DNA of 64,000 bases from an uncultured Verrucomicrobiota bacterium (GTDB lineage Bacteria > Verrucomicrobiota > Verrucomicrobiia > Opitutales > Seribacteraceae), in NCBI GenBank assembly GCA_902618175.1, contig CACMZN010000004.1, positions 21,990 to 85,989 of the forward strand, read 5' to 3'. Numbering within the stretch: the first letter of the stretch is position 1; each line of letters starts with the position of its first letter. Shown in pieces: positions 26,791-35,849 of this stretch. The notes beneath the pieces are model-generated. The model did no database searches and was not told where the DNA came from. It was given only the letters and a program-made list of their open reading frames with translations. Position numbers and translations under genes: made by a program.

Positions 26791-27036
26791 ATGGCAAAGG
26801 GAAAGACAGTTACGATCCGAGTTTCCGAGAAAACATTCGAAGAAGTGAAGGTAGTGTGTACGGAACTGGGTGAGACCTTTAATTTCAATCAGTTCGTCAA
26901 TCACAGTTTGAGTGCCGTTTTAGAAGTTATCAGACACAATGGGAAAGAGATTCCCGTTCCAAAATTTGTAATGATGGCTCGCCTTATGAGAGAATACGAA
27001 GAAAAGCATTTCAACGAATCGAAGCAAAAAAGATGA
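26791..27036 (+). CDS. Small putative ribbon-helix-helix DNA-binding protein
   Basis: 81 residues, starting MAKGKTVTIRVSEKTFEEVK. The pattern TVTIRVS (beta strand with alternating polar residues) followed by two helices (EKTFEEVKVVCTELG and NFNQFVNHSLSAVLEVIRH) fits the ribbon-helix-helix fold, although the sequence is divergent. The last 25 residues are charged (REYEEKHFNESKQKR). It opens a three-gene operon: its stop overlaps the start of the channel gene by four bases (ATGA). Two TTGCAWTGCAA palindromes lie upstream. It probably controls this operon. An unrelated small helical protein remains possible. Confidence 0.6.
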   Translation: MAKGKTVTIRVSEKTFEEVKVVCTELGETFNFNQFVNHSLSAVLEVIRHNGKEIPVPKFVMMARLMREYEEKHFNESKQKR

Positions 27037-28583
27037 AGCCCCAACTATCGTCTGATTCTTTCCTACATTCATTGGTGACCTTGAAGCGTCTCATTTTTCC
27101 TTCGCTCATTTTTTTCTTCTTTCTCGCTTTTCTGCTCTCACATGAGGAACTGACTCAAAAATTTTTAGGCAATGTTTCTGAGATCATCATTCTGTGCTTT
27201 TATTATGGTTCTCAAATCGGTTTGTGGTTGTCTGCGGCTTTTCTTGTCCAAAGACTTTTCACAGTTTTTCTTTGGGATGGTCTGATTACGCAAATATCAG
27301 GACGTCCGGTACCCCGGTTGCCGAAGGATATAACTGGTATGGTAGTCTTTGGAATTGCCGGCATGGGGGTACTTGCGACCGTATTTGATCAATCCGTCAC
27401 CGGTATTTGGGCAACATCAGGAATCATGGGAATTGTCGTAGGCATTGCATTGAGAAACGTTATCTTGGATGTCTTCATAGGGTTGTCGATGCATGTGGAA
27501 CAACCTTTTCGCATCGGTGACTGGGTGATGATACATCAGAATCGTAGGGAGACTCATATCGTTGGCAAAGTCATTGAAATCAATTGGAGAACAACCAGAT
27601 TAAAAACCACCGAAAAAAATATGGTTGTGGTTCCCAACAACAAGATGGGGGAAGCTATTCTAACAAACTACATGGAGCCAAAGCCTCACTTTCGAATGAA
27701 TTTGAAATTTGCTCTTGATTATACGGTCCAGCCTGATCGAGCGATACGAGTTCTTTTGTCTGGGGTCACTTCTTTGGTCGACGACAAAAGAATCTTGTCG
27801 GATCCGAAGCCCGAAGTCAGATTGGAACAAGCTCTTCCTCACGGACAAATGTATGACGTTCGTTTTTTTATTCTTCCGGCAAATGTGACTCCAAAGGAAT
27901 CCAAACACATCGTCAATAAAGCGGTTATTGAACATCTTGCCTTTGCTGGAATGACGCCTTCCATGGAAAAGGAGCGAATTTTTATGGATCGGACTGAATC
28001 TCTTCCGATTTTGCAAACCAAAGGAGAAGAAAAGTTTCCTGATGTGGTCGGACTTTCTGACCTTGCCTCGGTCCTCACTGAAAAACAAAGAGATAAATTG
28101 AAGCGATTTTGCGTACGTTTTGATTTGGAGGCTGGGGAGACCCTTTATCGCCAAGGAAACCAAGGAAACACAATGTATTGGGTTGCGGAGGGATTACTCA
28201 GTTCCTTTTGCCATCTCTCGGGTTTCGAAGGCCAAGCCAAGGTTGAACATGTGGAAGTGGGCAGTCATTTTGGCGAAGAGTGCGCATTGGGAGAAAATCT
28301 CAGAACTTCTACGGTTACCGCCATGACCGATACGATAGTATTCTCAATTGATACAAAAAACATCCAAGAAATTGCCGCTCAAAACGGATCTTTTCTATCT
28401 ATGCTCAACAAACAGATGGGACTTAATCTCAATAAGATTGAAGAAAAGAAAAAAGGAATCCGAAGCAAGGGCGTGAAAAGAGCATCAACCAAACGCAAAG
28501 TTCGTGTGAGTGGTGCCATTCAAACTTTCTTTGCGGATCTTTTTCCATCCGGCGAATCATCAGAAACCAATTTATCATCATGA
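27033..28583 (+). CDS. MscS-type ion channel with cyclic-nucleotide-binding domain
   Basis: 516 residues. There are three hydrophobic segments (about 15-37, 49-77, 100-120). A pore-like helix GIWATSGIMGIVVGIALRNV (residues about 124-142) leads into the MscS beta domain (FIGLSMHVEQPFRIGDWVMI; TEKNMVVVPNNKMGEAILTN). An alpha/beta vestibule follows to about 320. Residues about 350-450 are a cyclic-nucleotide-binding domain with GETLYRQGNQGNTMYWVAEG, and a phosphate-binding cassette HFGEECALGENLRTSTVTA in which the nucleotide-contacting Glu415 and Arg424 are present. This is the architecture of bacterial CNG-like channels of the MscS superfamily. It overlaps its neighbours by four bases on each side, so the three genes are co-translated. 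Confidence 0.92.
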   Translation: MKPQLSSDSFLHSLVTLKRLIFPSLIFFFFLAFLLSHEELTQKFLGNVSEIIILCFYYGSQIGLWLSAAFLVQRLFTVFLWDGLITQISGRPVPRLPKDITGMVVFGIAGMGVLATVFDQSVTGIWATSGIMGIVVGIALRNVILDVFIGLSMHVEQPFRIGDWVMIHQNRRETHIVGKVIEINWRTTRLKTTEKNMVVVPNNKMGEAILTNYMEPKPHFRMNLKFALDYTVQPDRAIRVLLSGVTSLVDDKRILSDPKPEVRLEQALPHGQMYDVRFFILPANVTPKESKHIVNKAVIEHLAFAGMTPSMEKERIFMDRTESLPILQTKGEEKFPDVVGLSDLASVLTEKQRDKLKRFCVRFDLEAGETLYRQGNQGNTMYWVAEGLLSSFCHLSGFEGQAKVEHVEVGSHFGEECALGENLRTSTVTAMTDTIVFSIDTKNIQEIAAQNGSFLSMLNKQMGLNLNKIEEKKKGIRSKGVKRASTKRKVRVSGAIQTFFADLFPSGESSETNLSS

Positions 28584-30658
28584 AATGTTCCTTGTATTTA
28601 CTTTTTCTTCTAGTTTTCTACTTAGCGAAAAGTTCCTCTGCTCAAAGCATGAGGTCCTCTGACTCAATGGACTCAAGAAGATTGGAGCAAATGGCATCGG
28701 AGCGAATTCGATTGAGCTATGTTGATCCAATCCGCTGCATAAAGTTGCTCGAGCTTTACGGAGTGAAGGTGACGGATGGGAAACAAGCAATAGATCCGGA
28801 ATCCTTGCCCGTAGTTGTCCTTCTCCCGGAGACCAGCTTTCATGACACCATTCCAGATCATGAGAAGATTTTCCCTCGTACCGAGACCGATCCGATCAAT
28901 GAACTTATGCTCTTCTATGATTCTCTAGTTCCCGAGGAGGCGGGAAGAATTCGTAGAATCATAAGTGAGCAAATTGATCTTCCCGCCCGAAAAATAATGA
29001 TCGAAGCAATGGTTCTTGAAATTTCATCCATGGAATTGGAAGAGTTGGGGGTTGAATGGGATTTCAATTCTGGAAAGAAAGGAATTTCAGATGGAAATTT
29101 CCTCAATCAAAAGTTGGACGGATCAAATGATAGTTTGGTTCTGGGAAGGATAGCATACCCTGCTGCAGGAACCTCTCAGCTAGATGCCACCATCACCAAC
29201 GTATTCAGTGAATTCAACATACGTTTGCAGGCATTGGTCGAGGATGGATCAGCTCAAATTCTCTCAAGACCAAGCGTTCTTACCTTAGACAACCGAATGG
29301 CTTACATCAACGTCTCTGAGAAGATTCCCATTGCCAATACTAAATTTGTGAAGGACTACGTAAGCGCCGTTGACTTTCGCGACGTCATGGCAGGAATCGA
29401 ATTAGCCGTCCGTCCACGCATTAGTGGAGATGGTTCTGAAGTATCCCTGCAAATCAACGCTGCCGTTTCCGCTCGCGTTCCTGGAAAAGATCAAAATGTT
29501 TTGGGCAAGGACGACATCGTCTTGGCAACGGCTCCCACGCTTTCCATACGAGAAGTCAAGACTTATGCAAGAATCGCCAACAACACACCATTCATAGTTG
29601 GTGGATTGATTGCCAGAGATTCCGAACAAACCATCAGTAAGGTCCCTCTTTTGGGAGATTTTCCCTTTCTGGGTTCATTATTCAGATCAAAAAATGAGAC
29701 TGGTCAAAAACGTGAGGTCATAATCGTAATCACTCCCTCCGTTCTTCCGGAAGAAACAGGAGTCCACTCAAGCATGCCTAAAGAGGACGATTTGTTCGAT
29801 AAATTTGGAAATCGTTTGTTTCGTGACGCTTATCGGATAAGAGCCGAAGATACCTTCGACTTGAGATACTTGACGGAAAACAAAGGTTTGAAGAAATTGC
29901 AAAAGGTTGCTGATCGCATTGTGAGCGATCATCCCCAACTCGCGAACGCCTACCCCTATCAGAATTTCTCTGGTGGGTCGATCCCCGGCGAAGATGCATT
30001 GGTGAGAAGGCAGATTTACGAAGTGCTCAAAAGAAATGATGAATTGGATGTGCTTGACCTTGAAAAATTGATTTTCTTTGGCAGCGACCGTTCCTTGGGA
30101 TCAGGTTTCAAGGTGAGATTTCTAATGGATCACCTTAGGGAAAACGCTCCTTTTGCACTCACTGAGCAGGGAGATGGTCGGGCCATTGGACTTTGTTTCC
30201 GTTCGAAGAGAAATGACATGGCGGTGGACGACATTTTGGAGGAACCGGTTCCCGAATTGAAGATCGTCTCTTGTCCGGATGAAAAAAGCTGGAGACGCTT
30301 TCTCTTCGAATCCAATATGCGTGAGGGTGGATCTTCGGTCAAGCAAGTCATTTTCATCCGACACCTGAAGGATCTGGAGCGCTTGAAAAAGGCTGTCCTT
30401 ATGAAAAAGATCATCTCTCTCAATGCATCGGATTACATTCTCAAGTTGAAGAACTTTACTCGAGGTCGACTGTTGAGGATGCCGAATTTCAGGGAAGACG
30501 ACGTTGAGTTGATCGATTCGGACGTGGCCACCTGCTTTTACCATTCCGAGCTTTACTACACATCTCTGCAAGAGGCCTTGCGGATCGACTACGGTGCCTT
30601 CAAGAAGGTACTTGAGGATTCTCCCTATTCGATTGAATTGATGGGAGGAAACCAATAG
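28580..30658 (+). CDS. Secretin-family outer-membrane channel with a long novel C-terminal region
   Basis: 692 residues with a signal peptide (cleavage near Ala21). A short N-terminal region (IRLSYVDPIRCIKLLELYGV) is followed by ARKIMIEAMVLEISSMELEE and the secretin core, about residues 200-390: AQILSRPSVLTLDNRMAYIN, VRPRISGDGSEVSLQINA, NNTPFIVGGLIARD and VPLLGDFPFLGSLFRS then KREVIIVITPSVLP. This is the type II/III secretin beta-barrel signature. About 300 further residues (391-692) match nothing I know. The usual multiple N-domains are reduced. It begins inside the stop of the MscS-CNBD gene (ATGA). No other secretion genes are beside it; a lone pseudopilin lies at 13883. A co-regulated inner- and outer-membrane pore pair is inferred. 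Confidence 0.88.
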   Translation: MKCSLYLLFLLVFYLAKSSSAQSMRSSDSMDSRRLEQMASERIRLSYVDPIRCIKLLELYGVKVTDGKQAIDPESLPVVVLLPETSFHDTIPDHEKIFPRTETDPINELMLFYDSLVPEEAGRIRRIISEQIDLPARKIMIEAMVLEISSMELEELGVEWDFNSGKKGISDGNFLNQKLDGSNDSLVLGRIAYPAAGTSQLDATITNVFSEFNIRLQALVEDGSAQILSRPSVLTLDNRMAYINVSEKIPIANTKFVKDYVSAVDFRDVMAGIELAVRPRISGDGSEVSLQINAAVSARVPGKDQNVLGKDDIVLATAPTLSIREVKTYARIANNTPFIVGGLIARDSEQTISKVPLLGDFPFLGSLFRSKNETGQKREVIIVITPSVLPEETGVHSSMPKEDDLFDKFGNRLFRDAYRIRAEDTFDLRYLTENKGLKKLQKVADRIVSDHPQLANAYPYQNFSGGSIPGEDALVRRQIYEVLKRNDELDVLDLEKLIFFGSDRSLGSGFKVRFLMDHLRENAPFALTEQGDGRAIGLCFRSKRNDMAVDDILEEPVPELKIVSCPDEKSWRRFLFESNMREGGSSVKQVIFIRHLKDLERLKKAVLMKKIISLNASDYILKLKNFTRGRLLRMPNFREDDVELIDSDVATCFYHSELYYTSLQEALRIDYGAFKKVLEDSPYSIELMGGNQ

Positions 30659-30670
30659 ATCGCTACGATA

Positions 30671-32596
30671 TTACCTCATACACTTCTCAATGAAGGCTTG
30701 GCAGGAAAAAGCCACAAACATGGCCATGTCCTGATCACCCGGAAGCACGACTACCGGGGACAGATCAGGTGGACGAATTTCATTGGCTCGAGCAAGACAC
30801 GCTTGCATCGCGGGCAGTGCTTTTTTTGCTTCCTTACCCAACAATTCGATGGTTCGCGCCGCATGGGTCACCACGATCAAATTTTCGTGTTCGAGTTCTT
30901 CGATGAGTATGGGTAGGGCCGCCTCGATCTTTCCAATCCGGGCCAAGGCATTGGCACCTTCAATTCGAACTGAGGGAGACGAATCATGTAGTGTTTTAAA
31001 GAGGGCTAAGATAGCTTTTTTTCCAGTTTTTTTCTTGCTGGCGGCGAGTCCTATTGCTCCCCAGTAGCGAACCGATTCATTGTTGGATTGCAGGAGCCCG
31101 AGGAGCTTTGCTTCATCAGAGATACCCACTGCGTATGCAGCCTGCAAGATTGCCCCGAAATCGATCTTTCCCGATCTTCCGACTTCCCAACCCGAGCTGT
31201 TTCCAAATTTCATCCATGCCTCGAATTCCGGAAGGAATCCCAAGTCGCGCGAATCAATCAGGTGTCCGTGCAATCGGCGTCGCATTTTTTCAAGGATATG
31301 CTCGTGAGCTCTGGATTGAGCTAGGTTAATCAGATTCTGGGGGTCCATTTGGCAATCATAGAGTTCCTCTCTCGGACGAGTTGGGCTGGCATAATGCCAT
31401 TGCGCGGGGGTCATGACTTCGGGATTGGAAAGTCGATAAAATTCGTGCCTGATTTCTCCTTGGTCAGGCCAAGCGGTGGGTTGATTGTAACCGAGATGAG
31501 GCATGAAATTCCGTATGTAGAGGAAACGTTTGTTCCGAACCGAGCGAGCAAGATCGCGTGCTTCATCGACTCGGTCGCGATGACCGAAGACCAGGGTTCT
31601 AGGCTCCGAGACTTTGTCTCCAAGGAAGGGTTTTCCCTGCATGTATGAAGGAATCGGCGTATCGGTGAGGCGTAGGACGGTCGGAGCAAAGTCTACGAAG
31701 GCAACCAGACGGTCGGTTGTTTTCCCTGATTCTATTGGCGAGAAGCGTTTCCATTTTTCTGGAATTCGAATTAAGAGAGGAACATGCATTCCGCTGTCCA
31801 GCAATGCTCTTTTATGACGGGGCATTCCCGAACCGTGATCGGAATAAAAGAAAACAATCGTTTCTTCAGTCAACCCATCTTCTTCCAGTTGACCCAGAAT
31901 CCGACCAACCTCTTTGTCCATCACAGTCACGCAATCATGGAAACGAGCTACCGTTTTACGGACGATCGGAGTGTCGGGATAGTAACGGGGAAGAGTGATG
32001 GAGTTCGGATCATGGATTTCCCCGTTCGATAGTTCCGACTGAATTTCCTTCTGGAAGCGCTTGTGAGGCCAAACCATGGTTCGACTTTGATGGGAAGTCA
32101 TTAGATTGAAGATTGAAAAGAAGGGTGAATTGAGGTCTTTTCGGTTCCGCCAATGGGCATTGGCGGAATTTTCATTCCAAGATTTTTTTATGATTTCTTC
32201 AAAATTACCTGAATTGTAGTCGGTCTTTGCATTATTGGTTGTGAAATAGCCCTTTTTGCGGAGAAGCGCTGGAAAACCCTTCATGAATCGTGGGAGGGGG
32301 AAACCGGAGCGCATTTGCTGAGTACCCAGTGAGGGAGGGTATGCCCCGTGAATCAGACTGGATCGGGAGGGGGAGCAGACTGGAGCGGAAGCAAAGGCAT
32401 GGGTGAAGAGTATGCTTTGCTTTGATAATTCGTCGAGGTGGGGAGTATGTGAGTCGGAATTTCCATAACAACCCAGAACCGGGCTCATGTCCTCGGCCGT
32501 TATCCATAGAATGTTAGGCCGTTTTGCTCCATCCAGGCTTGAAAGGGAAAGCAATACAAACAGTGTAAGGGTAGGGATGGACTGAAATGAATACAT
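30671..32596 (-). CDS. Secreted sulfatase with C-terminal HEAT repeats
   Basis: 641 residues with a signal peptide (about 1-23). Sulfatase domain: RPNILWITAEDMSPVLGCYG, in which the usual metal-binding DD is E35-D36, and a canonical formylglycine site CSPSR at Cys74-Arg78 (VCSPSRSSLIHG). Then come FFYSDHGSGMPRHKRALLDS and the RPREELYD-type tail of the domain. From about residue 500, helices such as SVRYWGAIGLAASKKKTGKK, SPSVRIEGANALARIGK and EAALPILIEELEHENLIVVT are HEAT-like repeats that may bind partner proteins. The likely substrate is a sulfated polysaccharide. It is convergent with the secretin gene (12-base gap). Confidence 0.92.
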   Translation of the reverse strand: MYSFQSIPTLTLFVLLSLSSLDGAKRPNILWITAEDMSPVLGCYGNSDSHTPHLDELSKQSILFTHAFASAPVCSPSRSSLIHGAYPPSLGTQQMRSGFPLPRFMKGFPALLRKKGYFTTNNAKTDYNSGNFEEIIKKSWNENSANAHWRNRKDLNSPFFSIFNLMTSHQSRTMVWPHKRFQKEIQSELSNGEIHDPNSITLPRYYPDTPIVRKTVARFHDCVTVMDKEVGRILGQLEEDGLTEETIVFFYSDHGSGMPRHKRALLDSGMHVPLLIRIPEKWKRFSPIESGKTTDRLVAFVDFAPTVLRLTDTPIPSYMQGKPFLGDKVSEPRTLVFGHRDRVDEARDLARSVRNKRFLYIRNFMPHLGYNQPTAWPDQGEIRHEFYRLSNPEVMTPAQWHYASPTRPREELYDCQMDPQNLINLAQSRAHEHILEKMRRRLHGHLIDSRDLGFLPEFEAWMKFGNSSGWEVGRSGKIDFGAILQAAYAVGISDEAKLLGLLQSNNESVRYWGAIGLAASKKKTGKKAILALFKTLHDSSPSVRIEGANALARIGKIEAALPILIEELEHENLIVVTHAARTIELLGKEAKKALPAMQACLARANEIRPPDLSPVVVLPGDQDMAMFVAFSCQAFIEKCMR

Positions 32597-32678
32597 GATT
32601 CGAATAAGTAAGGATTGAAGAACTCTGGTAGCAATCCTTTTTCAGATTTACTCCGATTATGGTTTCAGCGCCCCTAGG

Positions 32679-34073
32679 CTAGCCGGAATGTAATTCGTTT
32701 TTTTCCTTTTCACTTTCCCTATCCTTTTCTGCAAAGGAAGGGATTTCCTGATCTTGACTGTCTGCTTTTTCAATTCCGTGAGTGAAGGAGGCGGGCAATT
32801 CCTTTTTTGCCCGGATTCCAAGAGAACGGAGTTTTTCCACCCGACCTATCAAGTTACCAGTTCCCATGGAAAGTTGTCCTATGGCTTTTTCGTGAATATC
32901 CGCAGCTTTTTGCAGTGCCTTCCCAATATCTTCGAGATTTTCAAGTAGTCCGATGAACTTGTCATATAGATTTCCTGCCTGACGAGCAATTTCGTTAGCA
33001 TGTTTGTTTTGCTTTTCCAATTTCCACAGATTGGCTACGGTTTTGATCGTAGCCATCAGGGTGGTTGAAGTTACGATGACGATTTTTCGGTCGAAGGCAT
33101 ACTGATAGAGATTGGGATCCGCGTTCAAGGCAGCGCCGAATGCCGGTTCCACGGGAATGAAAAGAAGTACAAAGTCAGGAGCTTTGATCCGTTCGATCGC
33201 CGAGTAATCCTTATTCGATAACTCATCCACATGTTTTTTCACAGATAACAAATGTTCTTTGATTGCCTCCTTTCTAGGCGCTTCTTCTTGATGTGAAACC
33301 GATCGTTCATAGGCAGTGAGAGAGACTTTCGAATCGACCACGATTGCTCGACCTTCGGGCAGACGTATGATCGCATCAGGTCTTTGCCTGTCGAAAGTTT
33401 CCTGCATGAGAAATTCCTGACCCTTGACCAATCCGGATGCTTCGAGGGTTCGTTCCAAGATGAATTCTCCCCAGTCTCCCTGTTTTTTTGAATCTCCCTT
33501 CAGCGCAGTGGTCAAGTTACGCGCCTCTTCACTCAGTTGAGATTGCGCCTGGAGGAGACTTCCAAGAAATTCTTTGAGCGACGCATGCTGGGATAGGTCT
33601 TTTTCATGCATTTCCTCAACTTTCCTACGAAAGGCTCGGATGTCTTTGTCCAGAGGTTCGAGAACGTTTTTTAAATTTTCTTTGTTTGCTTGAGTGAACT
33701 TGGAACTTTTCTGTTCCAAGATTTTATTGGCGAGATTCTCGAATCTATCCTGCATCTGCTTGGCTAAATTTTCCTGCTCTTGGATTTGCAATTCGAGCTT
33801 CTTGTTGAGTTCTTGATTAAGAGTCATGCTTTCGGTTCGATCAATCTCCGCTTGCCTGAGACTTTCGCGCAAATCCTTTTCGAGTTCGGATGCGTCCTTG
33901 ATTTCTTGCCTAAGCAAACGATTCTCCGCAGTTATCGAATCCAAAAGGCTTTGCTTTCCCTGTTGTCGGAAAAAAAACCAGATAAGGAAGCCCAATCCGA
34001 TGCCTAATCCAGCCAACCCATGAACCAAAATCTCCACTTGTGCATTTGATGGCTTGTGATCCCCTAATGTCAA
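32679..34073 (-). CDS. rmuC: RmuC family DNA recombination protein
   Basis: 464 residues. One N-terminal membrane helix (LAGLGIGLGFLIWFFF, about 18-33) precedes a long coiled coil to about residue 180, then the RmuC nuclease-like core: KKQGDWGEFILERTLEASGL, RPDAIIRLPEGRAIVVDSKV (the D and DSK of a PD-(D/E)xK-like site), FVLLFIPVEPAFGAALNADP and KIVIVTSTTLMATIKTVANL. RmuC limits inversions and rearrangements in E. coli. Length and order are standard. The monooxygenase-fold gene ends 15 bases upstream on the same strand, so the two are likely co-transcribed. Confidence 0.95.
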   Translation of the reverse strand: MTLGDHKPSNAQVEILVHGLAGLGIGLGFLIWFFFRQQGKQSLLDSITAENRLLRQEIKDASELEKDLRESLRQAEIDRTESMTLNQELNKKLELQIQEQENLAKQMQDRFENLANKILEQKSSKFTQANKENLKNVLEPLDKDIRAFRRKVEEMHEKDLSQHASLKEFLGSLLQAQSQLSEEARNLTTALKGDSKKQGDWGEFILERTLEASGLVKGQEFLMQETFDRQRPDAIIRLPEGRAIVVDSKVSLTAYERSVSHQEEAPRKEAIKEHLLSVKKHVDELSNKDYSAIERIKAPDFVLLFIPVEPAFGAALNADPNLYQYAFDRKIVIVTSTTLMATIKTVANLWKLEKQNKHANEIARQAGNLYDKFIGLLENLEDIGKALQKAADIHEKAIGQLSMGTGNLIGRVEKLRSLGIRAKKELPASFTHGIEKADSQDQEIPSFAEKDRESEKEKNELHSG

Positions 34074-34088
34074 GCCAGAGGAATTAAA

Positions 34089-34415
34089 TTAAGCGGATAC
34101 GGACGCCCCCTCGATAACTTCGAAGCCTTCGAACTCTGGATGCCCCAAGTACAAATGCCCCCGATTTCCAGCCCCGGAATGAGCCTTTCTGAAAGCTTCT
34201 GACTTGGTCCAGGATACAAAATCTGCCTCAGATTTCCATTGAGTGTGAGAGGCATAAAGCACATGGTCATTTCGCTCAGGACCCTTGAGCAAACTGAATT
34301 TGAGAAAGCCGGGAACCTTTTCCAAAAAGCTGGTGCGCGTCTTCCAAATATCTTCAAAGTCAGACTCGTGTCCCTTAACGATGCGAAAACGGTTCATGGC
34401 AATGTAGTGGCTCAT
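34089..34415 (-). CDS. Antibiotic-biosynthesis-monooxygenase (ABM) fold protein
   Basis: The ATG at 34415 gives a 108-residue protein, MSHYIAMNRFRIVKGHESDF followed by EDIWKTRTSFLEKVPGFLKF. The pattern (yiamNrfrV..G.e.dFE..W..r...l..vPGFl.f.LL) is that of the ABM/IsdG-HmoB ferredoxin-like fold, with HTQWKSEADFVSWTKSEAFR and AHSGAG next. Members include haem-degrading and quinol monooxygenases; which applies here is unclear. An open frame continues upstream to 34841 but lies over the divergent DUF2905 gene and has no family resemblance, so that part is not coding. rmuC follows 15 bases later. Confidence 0.85.
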   Translation of the reverse strand: MSHYIAMNRFRIVKGHESDFEDIWKTRTSFLEKVPGFLKFSLLKGPERNDHVLYASHTQWKSEADFVSWTKSEAFRKAHSGAGNRGHLYLGHPEFEGFEVIEGASVSA

Positions 34416-34497
34416 TCTTATCCATTTAATAACTGAAAGGCTGTTAAGCCAATCTTTTCGGGTTGAAGGGAATCCATCAACCTTTATTAAAAAATAA

Positions 34498-34704
34498 ATG
34501 GGCAAGATTTTGATAATCGTCGGAACTTTTATCGTCCTCACCGGACTGGTTATGCACTTTTTTCCTGGAGGGTGGGGATGGCTTGGAAAGTTACCCGGAG
34601 ACATTCGGTATGAGAAGGGAAGCTTTCGCTTTTTCTTTCCTCTCACTACGATGATTCTGGCAAGTATTTTTTTTAGCCTGGTGTTGCGTATTTTTGGAAA
34701 GTGA
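34498..34704 (+). CDS. DUF2905 family small membrane protein
   Basis: 68 residues, MGKILIIVGTFIVLTGLVMH then GWGWLGKLPGDIRYEKGSFR, and a second hydrophobic helix FFFPLTTMILASIFFSLVLR. This is the complete DUF2905 pattern: helix, GxxLGxLPGDixxxrgnxxfyfPl, helix. Function unknown. It diverges from the ABM-fold gene 82 bases to its left. Confidence 0.92.
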   Translation: MGKILIIVGTFIVLTGLVMHFFPGGWGWLGKLPGDIRYEKGSFRFFFPLTTMILASIFFSLVLRIFGK

Positions 34705-34832
34705 AATGGAAGATTACTGCATGTTGTCCATGCTCCCTTCGCTAGTCTTGCTGTGGCAATTCCACCATCAATGTTTTTAAATTCATGGGTTTCACCCTTG
34801 CCAACGCCCTCATCACCATAAAATAATGAATC

Positions 34833-35771
34833 ATGATTCAAAAGTTCTCCATCTCCTCGAAACTAAATTCTTCTCTTTCTCGAAGATCTCTTTTTAAAGG
34901 AGCCACCGTTGGTTTTGTCGGTAGTGGCGCAATCGGATATGCAAAAAAAAGCACTGCCGAGGAAAAATCCAGCATAGGGGTAAGGAATGGGAAAATTAAT
35001 CAGTCAGTGGTTTCGTGGTGTTTTTCGGATTACTGGAGCGTCGAAGAGACCTGCCGGCAAGCTACTCGACTCGGTTGCAAAAGCATTGAATTAATTAACT
35101 CCAAACACTGGCCGGTTTTGAAGAAGTATGGTCTTACCTGCGCCATTTCAGGTATTCCAGTCGATGGGAAACCTTTCATCAAGGGTTTCAATAATACCGA
35201 ATACCATCCCTGGTTGATTGGGGCGACTAAACAAGCAATTGATGAATCCGCAGATTTCGGATGCCCAAATGTAATCGCATTTACCGGATTTTCGGAAAAC
35301 TTCTCATTGGAGGAAGGAGCCAAGAATTGCATCGTTGGGTTTAAGAAAGTAGCCAAATATGCTGAAAAGAAAGGTGTCACTGTCTGTTTGGAAATGCTCA
35401 ACAGTCGAGATGGATCGGATCCAAACAAGGGACACCCGGGTTATCAGGGTGATCACACGGATTACTGCATGGATATTCTGAATGCGGTAGGTTCTCCGCG
35501 GGTCAAACTTCTCTTTGATATTTATCATGTTCAGATCATGGATGGGGATGTTATCCGACGAATCGGGGAATGCGGTGAAATGATCGGGCATGTTCACACC
35601 GCAGGCAACCCGGGCCGGGGGGAATTGGATGACAAGCAGGAAATCAATTATCCTCCGATTATGAGAGCTCTGCTCAAGGCGGGCTACAATGGATTTGTGG
35701 GTCAGGAGTTCATTCCCACCCGTGATCCGGTTCAGGGCCTGACCGAGGCAGTTGAGCTTTGCGACGTCTAG
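34833..35771 (+). CDS. Tat-exported hydroxypyruvate-isomerase-like TIM barrel
   Basis: 312 residues. The N-terminal segment LSRRSLFKGATVGFVGSGAI is a twin-arginine signal. The body is an AP endonuclease-2 type TIM barrel: VSWCFSDYWSVEETCRQATR, LGCKSIEL, VCLEMLNSRDGSDPNKGHPG with the metal-binding glutamate, VKLLFDIYHVQIMDGDVIR and GHVHTAGNPGRGELDDKQEI, ending near GFVGQEFIPT. These are the motifs of hydroxypyruvate isomerase (Hyi) and related sugar isomerases/epimerases. Export through Tat is common for this class in planctomycetes and verrucomicrobia. The substrate is likely a sugar or sugar acid, not determined here. Confidence 0.9.
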   Translation: MIQKFSISSKLNSSLSRRSLFKGATVGFVGSGAIGYAKKSTAEEKSSIGVRNGKINQSVVSWCFSDYWSVEETCRQATRLGCKSIELINSKHWPVLKKYGLTCAISGIPVDGKPFIKGFNNTEYHPWLIGATKQAIDESADFGCPNVIAFTGFSENFSLEEGAKNCIVGFKKVAKYAEKKGVTVCLEMLNSRDGSDPNKGHPGYQGDHTDYCMDILNAVGSPRVKLLFDIYHVQIMDGDVIRRIGECGEMIGHVHTAGNPGRGELDDKQEINYPPIMRALLKAGYNGFVGQEFIPTRDPVQGLTEAVELCDV

Positions 35772-35849
35772 CCTTGGGAATTGCCTCACAATTGAATTGC
35801 GTTTTGATTTACACTACCCGTCGACTTGAGTGTGACGGAGGGAATCGGC

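Noticed and set aside
34416..34841. Reverse-strand open frame continuing upstream of the ABM-fold gene (250 residues in total)
   Set aside because: The upstream 142 residues have no family resemblance and lie opposite the well-supported DUF2905 gene; the domain begins exactly at the ATG at 34415.
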